Below, in pieces: positions 1 to 7,910 of a stretch of DNA of 64,000 bases. This DNA comes from Parvimonas sp035282405 (GTDB lineage: Bacteria; Bacillota; Clostridia; Tissierellales; Peptoniphilaceae). The notes below the pieces were generated by a model. That model saw only the letters and a program-made list of their open reading frames with translations. It did not search any database and had not been told where the DNA came from. The stretch spans positions 1-64,000 of the forward strand of contig NZ_JAYKBP010000001.1 of assembly GCF_035282405.1 (NCBI RefSeq). Direction: 5' to 3'. Position 1 is the first letter of the stretch; each line of letters opens with the position of its first letter. The position numbers were made by a program, and so were the translations under genes.

Positions 1-521
1 CTCTTAATGACGACTTTTTATATAATACAGTTACTTTAACTGCACCTAGTAAAACTTTTAATATTGCAGGTCTTGCTCAATCTGTTGCTATAATTCCTAA
101 TGAAGAATTAAGAAATAGATTTATAAATGGACTTGTGGGATATGGAATTTTCCATATGGCAAGTTTTGCAGCAGTTGGTTTTGTGGCAGCTTATACTTAT
201 GGTAAGGAATGGTTTGAAGAATGTATAAGTTATATTGAAGATAATATTGATTTTGCCATAGATTTTATAAATAGAGAAATACCAAAGGTAAAAGTAAAAA
301 GACCAGAAGCAAGTTTCTTATTATGGTTAGATCTTAGAGCTTTTGATATTGACCATGATGAGTTACATCAAAAGTTAATTAATGATGGGAAACTATTACT
401 TAATTCAGGAATAACTTATGGAGAAAATGCAAGGCTTTTCTTTAGAATGAATATAGCTTGTAACAGAGAAATGCTAACAGATGGGTTAAACAGATTGAAA
501 AAAGTTATAGATAGCTTATAA
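1..521 (+). CDS. PatB/MalY-type PLP-dependent aminotransferase/C-S lyase, 3' end only
   Basis: The window opens inside this gene; about 172 codons are visible, reading in frame from base 3 to the TAA at 519-521. The visible part begins just before the motif APSKTFNIAGL, which is the PLP-lysine signature of the class I/II aminotransferase subgroup that contains PatB, MalY and cystathionine beta-lyases. The rest is the small C-terminal domain, with a conserved substrate-carboxylate type stretch (ARLFFRMNIAC) near the end. Members cleave cystathionine or cysteine-type C-S bonds in the cytosol. The N-terminal half lies outside the window, so substrate cannot be judged. A strong terminator follows directly. 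Confidence 0.85.
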   Translation, partial: LNDDFLYNTVTLTAPSKTFNIAGLAQSVAIIPNEELRNRFINGLVGYGIFHMASFAAVGFVAAYTYGKEWFEECISYIEDNIDFAIDFINREIPKVKVKRPEASFLLWLDLRAFDIDHDELHQKLINDGKLLLNSGITYGENARLFFRMNIACNREMLTDGLNRLKKVIDSL

Positions 522-526
522 ATTTT

Positions 527-551
527 AAGACTGCTTGAGGCAGTCTTTTTT
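527..551 (+). terminator. Intrinsic terminator after the aminotransferase
   Basis: Perfect 8-bp stem (527-534 with 540-547), 5-base loop, followed by a T run. It closes the upstream transcription unit. Confidence 0.9.
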
Positions 552-554
552 AGA

Positions 555-583
555 TTGTAAATATTTATAATCTATGGTAAAAT
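555..583 (+). promoter_or_regulatory. Promoter of the RelA/SpoT-like - acpS/nnrD - alr operon
   Basis: TTGTAA at 555-560, a 17-bp spacer and TAAAAT at 578-583 with an extended -10 TGG at 575-577. It lies right behind the preceding terminator. Predicted transcription would begin near 590, giving an 18-base leader. Confidence 0.65.
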
Positions 584-607
584 ATTTCTGTGATTGGAGG
601 TGTTTTT

Positions 608-1987
608 TTGAAACTTGAAATTTTTCAATTTTTAGAAAAATCAATAGAACATATGGATAAGAATATGGATTTTATTTCTAATTCATCTGAGTCATTAAAA
701 AAATTCTTTAACGATATTTTTTTGAATTGTGATTTTTTTATAAACACAACTGCAAGAATAAAAAGTGAGGATAGTATCAGGGAAAAATTATTGAGAAATA
801 ATTATTATTATAGATATCCTAATCATAAAGCTGCAATAGAAAATCTTCCAGATTTAATAGGTATTAGAGTTGAATGTAGATTTATTGATGATGAAAAGAA
901 AATTTTTGATGAAATTTCCAAAAATTTTACTATTGAATTGGAAGATGGTTTTTATAGGAGTGAATTAAATGCTAATATAGAATTAAAACTTAGTGAAAAA
1001 CAACCTACAGTTCAAAAAAATGGTTTTGAAATATATAAAATTGATGGTAGATATGTTGTAGAAGGTGATTATTTTGTAAACTTTGAGTTGCAAATTAAAT
1101 CTTTAGTAAATATATTTTGGGGTGAAATTGATCATAGTGTATTGTATAAAAATTTTAATTATATGATAACAGAAGATTTTATTCGTTCTATAATGTTTTC
1201 AATTAAAGCCAATTTATCTATGATAGACAATCAACTCCAAAGTGTTTATAATCATTTAAAAAATGTAGAAAATAAAAATAATTATGATTCTTCAAAGATT
1301 CATTTAAAAACTATTGTTTCAAAAATGGTTCATGATTTGTATTCTGTTAAAATTAAGGAAAGTACAGGATTTGTTGTTGATTTTAAAGATTGTGCCAATA
1401 TTATTGTTGATTATATTTTTTCAAAAAATAAATTTCATAATTCTATGCGATATGAAGACTATTTTGTTAGATTTTTAAATAGACTTAGTGGAGCAAACAA
1501 TAGGACTATTGTTATTGGAGAAACTTTTGAAATTTGTGATACAATTGAGTTTAAAAATGATTTGTGCAAGAGATTTGGAACAGGCCTTTTGGAACTGGTA
1601 AATAAGGATTTTAAATGGAATTTGATTTTTTCTGTTATTCAAGATATTGAAGAAAATGAGTTCTGTGAAGAATTTGTTTTGTTTTCAGAATTTATTGTAT
1701 TTGCGGTTGTTAAGAGAGTAAAACGTGCCGTTGATGATCTAAATATTTCGAATGAAGACAAGTCCAAATTAAAGTGGGATATTTCTTATGTAGTCATGGA
1801 ATTTATTTGTAGTTCATATGCACCTAATTTAATTACTTTTAAAAGTATGAAAGAAATTGAGAATAAAATTAGAAATTTCTTAAAAAATGTGGAACAACCT
1901 GAAGAAATATTAGCTTTGAATTATGAAGATTTATATAGTTCATTGGAAAATAATTTTGTAAAAAAAGAAATGGATGAGTTTGAATAA
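608..1987 (+). CDS. RelA/SpoT-domain protein with long C-terminal extension, divergent active site
   Basis: About 459 residues. I start at the TTG at 608, seven bases after GGAGG (596-600); an in-frame GTG at 590 would sit upstream of the ribosome site. Residues 45-185 fit the (p)ppGpp synthetase fold: ARIKSEDSIREK at 49-60, DLIGIR at 82-87 and FELQIKSL at 159-166, matching the conserved E-x-Q-x-R strand but with Lys for Arg. The normal G-Y-x-S-x-H nucleotide loop reads NGFEIYK here, so the stacking Tyr is replaced. About 270 C-terminal residues match nothing I know. A full RSH enzyme is encoded at 36.6 kb, so this is a second, possibly altered or inactive, alarmone-family protein. It overlaps the next gene by one base (TAATG). 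Confidence 0.7.
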   Translation: MKLEIFQFLEKSIEHMDKNMDFISNSSESLKKFFNDIFLNCDFFINTTARIKSEDSIREKLLRNNYYYRYPNHKAAIENLPDLIGIRVECRFIDDEKKIFDEISKNFTIELEDGFYRSELNANIELKLSEKQPTVQKNGFEIYKIDGRYVVEGDYFVNFELQIKSLVNIFWGEIDHSVLYKNFNYMITEDFIRSIMFSIKANLSMIDNQLQSVYNHLKNVENKNNYDSSKIHLKTIVSKMVHDLYSVKIKESTGFVVDFKDCANIIVDYIFSKNKFHNSMRYEDYFVRFLNRLSGANNRTIVIGETFEICDTIEFKNDLCKRFGTGLLELVNKDFKWNLIFSVIQDIEENEFCEEFVLFSEFIVFAVVKRVKRAVDDLNISNEDKSKLKWDISYVVMEFICSSYAPNLITFKSMKEIENKIRNFLKNVEQPEEILALNYEDLYSSLENNFVKKEMDEFE

Positions 1988-3210
1988 TGATAGGAATAGA
2001 TATTTGTAATATTTCAAGATTTTCAAATATGAAAAATTTGGATAAGTTTTTAAAAAGATATTTTACAAACGAAGAAATTGACTATATTTTAAATACAGGA
2101 AAGAGAGATGAAACTATAGCTGGGATTTTTTCATTAAAGGAAGCTTTTGTTAAAGCGATTGGTACAGGTTTTGGAAATATTTCACCTATTGATGTAGAGA
2201 TTATACATAATTTTTCTGGGAAACCTGATTTAATAATTCATAATGAAATATTAAAAAAAATTGAAGAAATCTCTTGCTCTGTTTCTCATGATTCCGATTA
2301 TGCTATTGCAGTAGTAGATGTCAAATTTTTTAATATATCAATAGATACTAAAAAAGTTTTTGAACATAAAAATCTTATGTTAGACAGAAAAGATGATGGA
2401 CATAAGGGTGATTTTGGTAAAGTTGGAATAATTGGTGGAAGTATTGGAATGTGTGGAAGTGTTGATTTATGTGCTAAAGCTTCACTTAGAACAGGAAGTG
2501 GACTAGTGTATAATATTTGTCCTAACTCTATTTCTGATATATTACAAATAAAAGCTGTTGAAAATATTGTTTTACCTATTACTGATGATAATAAAGGTTA
2601 TTTTATTCTTAGGTATGCAGATGAAATAATTGAAAAAATAAAAAATTTAGATGCAATAGCTATCGGATGTGGCTTAGGAAGAAATGAAGAAAATTTAAAA
2701 ATTTTGGAAAAAATAATTAAACATTTTCAAGGACCAATTGTGATAGATGCTGATGCTATATTTTTCATTAATAATATTAAACCAGAGATTTTAAATAGGA
2801 ATAATATAGTAATAACACCTCATGAAGTTGAATTTTCGAGGTTTTCATCATATGATTTAAATGAAATTAAAAAAAGTAGATTAGAAGCAGTGAATAAATT
2901 CTTTGAAAATAATTTAAAATATACTCTTGTCTTAAAAGGAAAAAATACTATAGTTAAGTCTGACAAAGAAATATATATAAATAATACTGGAAATTCAGGT
3001 ATGGCAACAGCAGGAAGTGGAGATTGCCTAACGGGAATTATTTTATCTTTGCTTGGTCAAGGGCTTAATGCTTTTAATTCCGCAAAGCTTGGAGTCTTTG
3101 TTCACGGGTTGGCAGGAGATTTTGCTAAGGAAGAATTAGGGGAAGATTCTTTAATAGCATCAGATATAATTAAATTTTTACCAAAGGCAATAAAATATAT
3201 TAGGGAGTGA
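1987..3210 (+). CDS. Fused holo-ACP synthase / ADP-dependent NAD(P)HX dehydratase
   Basis: 407 residues with two enzymes in one chain. Residues 1-115 are AcpS, which moves phosphopantetheine from CoA to acyl carrier protein: metal ligands D5 (GIDI) and E52 (SLKEAFVKAIG), plus CSVSHDSDYAIAVV. Residues about 137-405 are the NnrD/YjeF C-terminal ribokinase-like domain, which repairs hydrated NAD(P)H: HKGDFGKVGIIGGS, IGCGLGRN, ITPHEVEFSR and the catalytic TAGSGD with D346. The NnrE epimerase domain that normally precedes NnrD is absent. In many clostridia acpS, nnrE/D and alr are separate neighbours, so the fusion fits the known gene order. Translation is coupled to the upstream gene. Confidence 0.88.
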   Translation: MIGIDICNISRFSNMKNLDKFLKRYFTNEEIDYILNTGKRDETIAGIFSLKEAFVKAIGTGFGNISPIDVEIIHNFSGKPDLIIHNEILKKIEEISCSVSHDSDYAIAVVDVKFFNISIDTKKVFEHKNLMLDRKDDGHKGDFGKVGIIGGSIGMCGSVDLCAKASLRTGSGLVYNICPNSISDILQIKAVENIVLPITDDNKGYFILRYADEIIEKIKNLDAIAIGCGLGRNEENLKILEKIIKHFQGPIVIDADAIFFINNIKPEILNRNNIVITPHEVEFSRFSSYDLNEIKKSRLEAVNKFFENNLKYTLVLKGKNTIVKSDKEIYINNTGNSGMATAGSGDCLTGIILSLLGQGLNAFNSAKLGVFVHGLAGDFAKEELGEDSLIASDIIKFLPKAIKYIRE

Positions 3211-3214
3211 TATT

Positions 3215-4396
3215 ATGTATGAGAATCAATCATTGATTTTTGTAGATTTAGATAAATTAAAAAATAACTTTTTAAAAATAAAAGAAAAATCCAATGGGGC
3301 AAAAGTTGGAATAGTTTTAAAAGCAAATGCTTATGGGCTTGGAGCCTGTACTGTTGCTGAATTTTTACAAAAGTATGGGGCAGATTATTTTTGTGTGGCA
3401 AACTTTTCTGAAGCAATGGAGCTTAGAAAAAAGAAAATAAAATTGCCTATTTTAATTTTAGGTTATGTTCCTAATGCATTATTTGAGAAGTTAATAAAAA
3501 ATAATGTAGATTTAACAGTATATAATATAGAAATGATAAGAGAGTTAAATGAAATTTCAGAGAAATGTAGAAAAAAATGTAAAATACATATCAAAATAGA
3601 TACTGGAATGAATAGACTTGGATTTTTAATAGATGATAAATTAAAAGATTATTTAAAAGAAATTTATTCTATGAAGCATATCATTGTAAAAGGAATGTTT
3701 TCACATTTATGTGTTTCTGATATTGATGATTTTTCATTTACGAAATTACAAGTCGAAAGATTTGAAAAAGTTAAGCAAATTTTAGAAGAAGAAAATCTAA
3801 AAATACCAATGTTACATATTGCTAATGATGGTGGAGCATTGCTTCATGATTACTACTATGATATGGTTAGAGTTGGAATTGGAATATATGGACATTATCC
3901 TTCAGAATATGTAAAAGATAATTCTAAAATAAAAATGGATACTGTTGTGAGTTTTGCAAGTACTGTAAGTAATATAAAATACATTCATAAAGGCGATACT
4001 GTTGGATATGGAAGAACTTTCTGTGCAGATAAAACTATAAAAGTTGCTACTATTTCAGTAGGATATGCAGATGGATATCCTTATGAATTAAGTAATAAAG
4101 GTTATGTAATGATAAACAATAAGAAAGCTAAAATTTTAGGAAAAGTTTGTATGGATCAAACTATGATTGATGTTTCTGATATTGATGATGTAAAAATAGG
4201 AGATACAGCCTTGCTTTATGGAGAATACAAAGATATGAAACTTGATATTTTTGAAATTGCAAAACTTGCAAATACAAATGTTTATGACTTAATTTGTAGA
4301 ATAAATATGAGAATTCCTAGAGTTTATCTTGAAGAAAATAAAGTAGTAAGAGTAGTAGATTACCTATCAACTGAAAAAAATTACTATGAATTATAA
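3215..4396 (+). CDS. alr: Alanine racemase
   Basis: 393 residues, the usual length. It interconverts L- and D-alanine with PLP and supplies D-Ala for peptidoglycan. The PLP lysine is K36 in VLKANAYGLG and the opposite catalytic base is Y265 in VGYGRTF; SVGYADGYP and CMDQTMIDVS are also family hallmarks. GGGAG at 3203-3207 precedes the ATG by seven bases, and the gene starts four bases after the AcpS-NnrD stop, so it is the last gene of that operon. A convergent terminator separates it from rodA. Confidence 0.96.
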   Translation: MYENQSLIFVDLDKLKNNFLKIKEKSNGAKVGIVLKANAYGLGACTVAEFLQKYGADYFCVANFSEAMELRKKKIKLPILILGYVPNALFEKLIKNNVDLTVYNIEMIRELNEISEKCRKKCKIHIKIDTGMNRLGFLIDDKLKDYLKEIYSMKHIIVKGMFSHLCVSDIDDFSFTKLQVERFEKVKQILEEENLKIPMLHIANDGGALLHDYYYDMVRVGIGIYGHYPSEYVKDNSKIKMDTVVSFASTVSNIKYIHKGDTVGYGRTFCADKTIKVATISVGYADGYPYELSNKGYVMINNKKAKILGKVCMDQTMIDVSDIDDVKIGDTALLYGEYKDMKLDIFEIAKLANTNVYDLICRINMRIPRVYLEENKVVRVVDYLSTEKNYYEL

Positions 4397-4426
4397 AAGC
4401 TCAGTGCTAAAATCCACTGAGCTTTT
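4395..4426. terminator. Bidirectional terminator between alr and rodA
   Basis: Perfect 12-bp stem (4395-4406 with 4415-4426), 8-base loop, beginning with AAAA and ending with TTTT, so it can serve both converging genes. Confidence 0.88.
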
Positions 4427-4466
4427 AAATTTAGTTTAATAATTAAATAATTTTTACAGTAAGTAT

Positions 4467-5567
4467 TTACATAAAATCAAGTGGTGTTTTTTCACATGAT
4501 ATAGATAATACTATTCCCATTGCGATTAAATTTACTAACTGAAAAGTTCCTCCATAACTTAGGAATGGAAGAGGAATACCTGTTATTGGCATAAGTCCTA
4601 TTGTCATTCCGATATTTTCAAAAATATGTGCTAAAAACATTGCGCAAATTCCTATAATTAACATTTGATTAAACTTATTTGCTGTTTTTTTAGAAAGTTT
4701 AACAAATCTGTATAACATAATTGTATATAACCCGATTAAAATTGTACCTCCAACAAATCCCATTTCTTCAACAAAAACTGGAAATATATAATCTGTTTGT
4801 TTTTCAGGGATAAAGTTAAATTGATTTTGAGGTCCTTTAAATAATCCTCGTCCAATAAACTTTCCTGACCCAGCAGCAATCTTACCTTGAACTGCTTGAT
4901 ATCCTGTATTTGTAATATCTCGTTCTGGATTTAAAAAATTTAAGATTCTATTTTTTTGATATGCAGATAAGTTAATATAAAAGGCAGGCAAACTAGCTAT
5001 AGCTGCTATTAATGTATAAACTACAAGTCTTAGACTAATTCCTGCCACAAAAAGCATTGAACCAATAACTAGAATAAAAACAAATGCAGTACCAAAATCC
5101 GGTTGCATCAAAACTAATCCAACTGGAATAAAAGCAAATATTAAAACTTTTAATAATGTTTTAGGTTGCTTTAATTTAGAGCTGTTCTTTTCTATAACTG
5201 TAGCTAAACAAATAATCATTCCAAGTTTTACAAATTCTGATGGTTGAAAAGAAATAGGACCAAATCTAATCCAACTTCTTGCACCTACAGAATCTCCTGT
5301 ACCAATTATAAGTACTAATATCAAAAGGATAATTGAAATTATATAAATTGGTAAATATAATCTTTTTAAAAATTTAATATTTACAGCAATTAATACAAAC
5401 ATTAAGATAAAACCCAATACTGTAGCTACTATTTGTGATAGCATAAAATTTCTTTTTAAACTTATTGTCGCACTATATAAGTTTACCAATCCTATTAGGA
5501 TTATTAAAATCAATGATATTAGTATAAATAAGTCTATTTTATATAAATTTTTATTTTTAAAAAACAT
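4467..5567 (-). CDS. rodA: RodA, SEDS peptidoglycan glycosyltransferase
   Basis: 366 residues from the ATG at 5567, which sits six bases after GAGGTG; the in-frame GTG at 5576 lies inside that ribosome site. A polytopic membrane protein of about ten segments. Hallmarks are GARSWIRFGPISFQPSEFVK, the catalytic-Asp motif QPDFGTA, PERDITNTGYQAVQ, IPEKQTDYIFPVFVEEMGF and GIPLPFLSYGGT. These place it with RodA/FtsW enzymes that polymerise lipid II together with a class B PBP; the TGYQ...GGL-like region and GIPLPFLSYGG favour RodA (elongation), but an FtsW role cannot be excluded. It stands alone, without mreBCD nearby. Confidence 0.9.
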   Translation of the reverse strand: MFFKNKNLYKIDLFILISLILIILIGLVNLYSATISLKRNFMLSQIVATVLGFILMFVLIAVNIKFLKRLYLPIYIISIILLILVLIIGTGDSVGARSWIRFGPISFQPSEFVKLGMIICLATVIEKNSSKLKQPKTLLKVLIFAFIPVGLVLMQPDFGTAFVFILVIGSMLFVAGISLRLVVYTLIAAIASLPAFYINLSAYQKNRILNFLNPERDITNTGYQAVQGKIAAGSGKFIGRGLFKGPQNQFNFIPEKQTDYIFPVFVEEMGFVGGTILIGLYTIMLYRFVKLSKKTANKFNQMLIIGICAMFLAHIFENIGMTIGLMPITGIPLPFLSYGGTFQLVNLIAMGIVLSISCEKTPLDFM

Positions 5568-5590
5568 ATTAATCACCTCATAATGTATAT

Positions 5591-5619
5591 ATTATATTAA
5601 AAATTTGTTAAATATGCAA
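5591..5619 (-). promoter_or_regulatory. Promoter of rodA
   Basis: Read on the minus strand: TTGCAT (5619-5614), 17-bp spacer, TATAAT (5596-5591), about 24 bases upstream of the start. Confidence 0.6.
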
Positions 5620-5693
5620 ATAAAAAAACAGAAAATTGTTAATAATTATTTTTGATTGGGTATATATACTACATTAAAAATTAGGAGATAAGT

Positions 5694-6095
5694 ATGGACT
5701 TTGAATATATTAAGGTTATAAAAAGTGATTTGGATGATATTGATGAAGCTGTTTCCTTTATTTTGGATAAATTGTCAAGTGTTATCAGGGATGAAGAGTT
5801 AATGTTCAATATTAGAATTGTTATAAATGAAATTGTTATCAATAGTTATGAACATGGTAATAAATGTAACAAAGAAAAAGGAATAAATTTAAAAGTCTGT
5901 GTTAATATGGATTGTATACATATAAATGTCAAAGATGAGGGCGATGGAATAAATTATATATTTAATGAGAATAGAGATATTAATATGACTACTTCAGGTA
6001 GAGGTCTTAGAATTGTTAAACATTTGGTTGATGAACTTGAAATAAATAACAATGAAATTAGTGCAAAAATAAAATGTGAAGGAACTGATATTTAG
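5694..6095 (+). CDS. Anti-sigma-factor-type ATP-binding protein (RsbW/SpoIIAB-like GHKL fold)
   Basis: 133 residues, the size of an isolated HATPase_c_2 domain. The N box is NEIVINSYEHGN, the G1 box DEGDGI and the G2 box SGRGLRIV. Family members bind and hold sigma factors or act as serine kinases on anti-anti-sigma proteins. No sigma factor or STAS-domain partner gene is adjacent, so its target is unknown. GGAG at 5684-5687 precedes the ATG. It forms its own transcription unit between the divergent rodA and a strong terminator. Confidence 0.8.
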   Translation: MDFEYIKVIKSDLDDIDEAVSFILDKLSSVIRDEELMFNIRIVINEIVINSYEHGNKCNKEKGINLKVCVNMDCIHINVKDEGDGINYIFNENRDINMTTSGRGLRIVKHLVDELEINNNEISAKIKCEGTDI

Positions 6096-6125
6096 AAATC
6101 AATTTTATCAATTGATTTCTTTTTT
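6094..6125 (+). terminator. Terminator after the anti-sigma-type gene
   Basis: Stem of 10-11 bp (6094-6104 with 6110-6120) overlapping the TAG stop, then a T run. Confidence 0.88.
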
Positions 6126-6128
6126 ATA

Positions 6129-6156
6129 TTGAATTTTTTGTAGAAAGTGATATAAT
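6129..6156 (+). promoter_or_regulatory. Promoter of floA
   Basis: TTGAAT at 6129-6134, 16-bp spacer ending in TGA, TATAAT at 6151-6156 (extended -10). Confidence 0.6.
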
Positions 6157-6200
6157 ATTATCATACACAGCAGTGTAAATTATTAATGGAGGGTTTAATT

Positions 6201-7184
6201 ATGAGAATGTTACCACAAACAGTTATGAAAAATTTAGTTGAAAAAAATAGTATAATTATTATTTTGGCTGTAGTATTGGTGTTTGGATTCTTTTATTTTG
6301 TTCCTGTAGGACTTTGGATTACTGCTCTGTTCAGTGGAGTAAAAGTTAAAATTTCACATCTAATAGGGATGAAACTTAGAAGAGTTAGAGCTTCAAAAAT
6401 CATTTATCCATTGATTAAAGCTACAAAAGCAAATGTTAAAATTAATATTTCTGAATTAGAAGCACATTATTTAGCAGGAGGTAATGTAAATAATGTAGTT
6501 GATGCTTTAATAGCAGCTCAAAAGGCCAATATTGAATTAACTTTTGAAATGGCAACAGCGATTGACCTTGCTGGACGTGATGTATTGGAAGCTGTTCAAG
6601 TTAGTGTAAATCCTAAAGTTATCAATACTCCAAAAATTGCAGCAGTTGCAATGAATGGTATTGAAGTAATAGTTATTGCAAAAGTTACAGTAAGAGCAGA
6701 TATTTCAAGACTTATCGGAGGTGCTGGCGAAGAAACTATCATAGCCAGAGTAGGAGAAGGTATTGTTACTACTGTAGGTAGTGCTGAAAGACATAGTTTA
6801 GTACTTGAAAATCCTGATGCTATTTCAGAAACAGTATTGAAAAAAGGTTTAGATTTAGGAACTGCTTTCGAAATTTTATCAATAGATATTGCAGATGTTG
6901 ATATTGGTAGAAATATAGGTGCTCAATTACAAGCAGATCAAGCGGAAGCTGATAAGAAGATAGCTCAAGCTAAGGCGGAAGAAAGACGTGCAATGGCTGT
7001 AGCTGTTGAACAAGAAAATAAGGCTAAGATTGAAGAAATGAAAGCTAAAGTTGTTGAATCTGAAAGTAAAATTCCTCTTGCTATTGCAAAAGCATTTGAA
7101 GATGGAAATATTTCAGTATTTGAATATGAAAAGCTTAAAAATTTAAAATCTGATACTAAAATGAGAGAATCACTTTCAGAATAG
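6201..7184 (+). CDS. floA: Flotillin-like protein FloA (lipid-raft scaffold)
   Basis: 327 residues, close to the usual FloA length. I start at the ATG at 6201, eight bases after GGAGG (6188-6192); the in-frame ATG at 6186 overlaps that site. Residues 18-40 form a membrane hairpin or segment, followed by the SPFH-like region (KVKISHLIGMKLRRV, VIAKVTVRADISRLIGGAGE) and a C-terminal Ala/Glu/Lys coiled coil (QAEADKKIAQAKAEERRA) used for oligomerisation. FloA organises functional membrane microdomains in Bacillota. The NfeD-like partner usually found upstream in Bacillus is absent; the next gene is in the same operon. Confidence 0.95.
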   Translation: MRMLPQTVMKNLVEKNSIIIILAVVLVFGFFYFVPVGLWITALFSGVKVKISHLIGMKLRRVRASKIIYPLIKATKANVKINISELEAHYLAGGNVNNVVDALIAAQKANIELTFEMATAIDLAGRDVLEAVQVSVNPKVINTPKIAAVAMNGIEVIVIAKVTVRADISRLIGGAGEETIIARVGEGIVTTVGSAERHSLVLENPDAISETVLKKGLDLGTAFEILSIDIADVDIGRNIGAQLQADQAEADKKIAQAKAEERRAMAVAVEQENKAKIEEMKAKVVESESKIPLAIAKAFEDGNISVFEYEKLKNLKSDTKMRESLSE

Positions 7185-7196
7185 AGGTGAGTTTCT

Positions 7197-7706
7197 ATGA
7201 AAAAAGAGAAGGGATTTCTATCTTTTATTGAAGATTTAAAATCAGAAATTGATGATGTAAAATCTCAAATTAATGAAATGGGAAGTGATTTTAAGGGTGG
7301 GAATACCTTTAAAACTTCAAGCAAGTCGAAAAATAAGAATAGTAGCAAAAATAATAAAAAGCAAAGTTATAGGATTAATAATTTTGAAGATTATGAGAGC
7401 CCTGAAGGTGCTAGTGTTATGACTTCTAGTATAGAAGGTAATACTATTGAAAAAGATTCTTATGAAGGTAAAACGGCTATGACGACCTCTATTGAAGGCA
7501 AAAGTATTATGAATACTTCAATGGAAGGTCAAGGTCAAATGTACAATTCCCGTAAAACAGAAAGAGTCGCTTTGAGAAATGATATTCAACATTTTGATGA
7601 ATTAATAGAAAGAAAAACTAAAAAATTTGTCATTAAAGGTAAAGAAAGTCTATCAAAAGCTATTCTTTATTCTGAAATTATTGGAAAACCGAAATCGTTA
7701 AAATAA
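7197..7706 (+). CDS. Hypothetical FloA-operon protein with 10-residue EG repeats
   Basis: 169 residues, hydrophilic, no signal peptide or membrane segment. Residues 1-30 look helical, 40-58 are a Lys/Asn/Ser linker, and 69-118 hold five tandem 10-residue units: Glu-Gly falls at 70-71, 80-81, 90-91, 100-101 and 110-111, with M-T/N-T-S in between (for example SIEGKSIMNT). The C terminus ends in a helix and SEIIGKPKSLK, a tail I have seen in other clostridial proteins of unknown role. It begins 12 bases after the floA stop, with GAGGTGA as ribosome site, so it is co-translated with floA and may work at the same membrane domain. Function unknown. Confidence 0.75.
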   Translation: MKKEKGFLSFIEDLKSEIDDVKSQINEMGSDFKGGNTFKTSSKSKNKNSSKNNKKQSYRINNFEDYESPEGASVMTSSIEGNTIEKDSYEGKTAMTTSIEGKSIMNTSMEGQGQMYNSRKTERVALRNDIQHFDELIERKTKKFVIKGKESLSKAILYSEIIGKPKSLK

Positions 7707-7744
7707 TTAAAAGTAGATAATGTAGACTACTCATATTGATGACT

Positions 7745-7777
7745 AAGGGATCAATGAAGAATCATTGATCCCTTTTT
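7745..7777 (+). terminator. Strong terminator of the floA operon
   Basis: 13-bp perfect stem (7745-7757 with 7762-7774), AGAA loop, then T run. Confidence 0.93.
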
Positions 7778-7798
7778 AGTGTAGAAAAAAGAGAAAAG

Positions 7799-7910
7799 TG
7801 TTATAATACTATAGTCAAATAATTTCGAATTAAAATAAAATATATAAAAAAGCACAAACAAAATTTATGCTTTGTCTGTGCTCTGAGGAGACGATGTAGT
7901 CTCCTTTTTT
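7799..7910 (+). ncRNA. Candidate small RNA, about 95 nt
   Basis: An extended -10 box (TG-T-TATAAT, 7799-7807) lies after the floA terminator with no gene to serve; the -35 is weak. A transcript from about 7814 would hold a 12-bp hairpin with one mismatch (7851-7862 with 7871-7882) and then a second hairpin (7886-7892 with 7899-7905) ending in a T run at 7905-7910, a good + strand terminator. No ORF of note lies inside. The first hairpin read on the minus strand doubles as a terminator for the converging lipoprotein gene. The sRNA itself is inferred from the promoter-like box plus terminator only. Confidence 0.35.
7846..7882 (-). terminator. Minus-strand terminator of the lipoprotein gene
   Basis: Read on the minus strand, 12-bp stem (7882-7871 with 7862-7851) with one G-U pair, followed by TTTTTT. 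Located 26 bases after the stop codon of the lipoprotein gene. Confidence 0.75.

Noticed and set aside
3213..3416. Minus-strand reading frame opposite alr
   Set aside because: No ribosome site, lies fully within alr, and its composition is that of reversed alr codons.
5636..5670. Promoter for the anti-sigma-type gene (TTGTTA with TATATA or TATACT)
   Set aside because: Spacing of 19 bp or more and poor match; a promoter must exist here but I could not settle on one.
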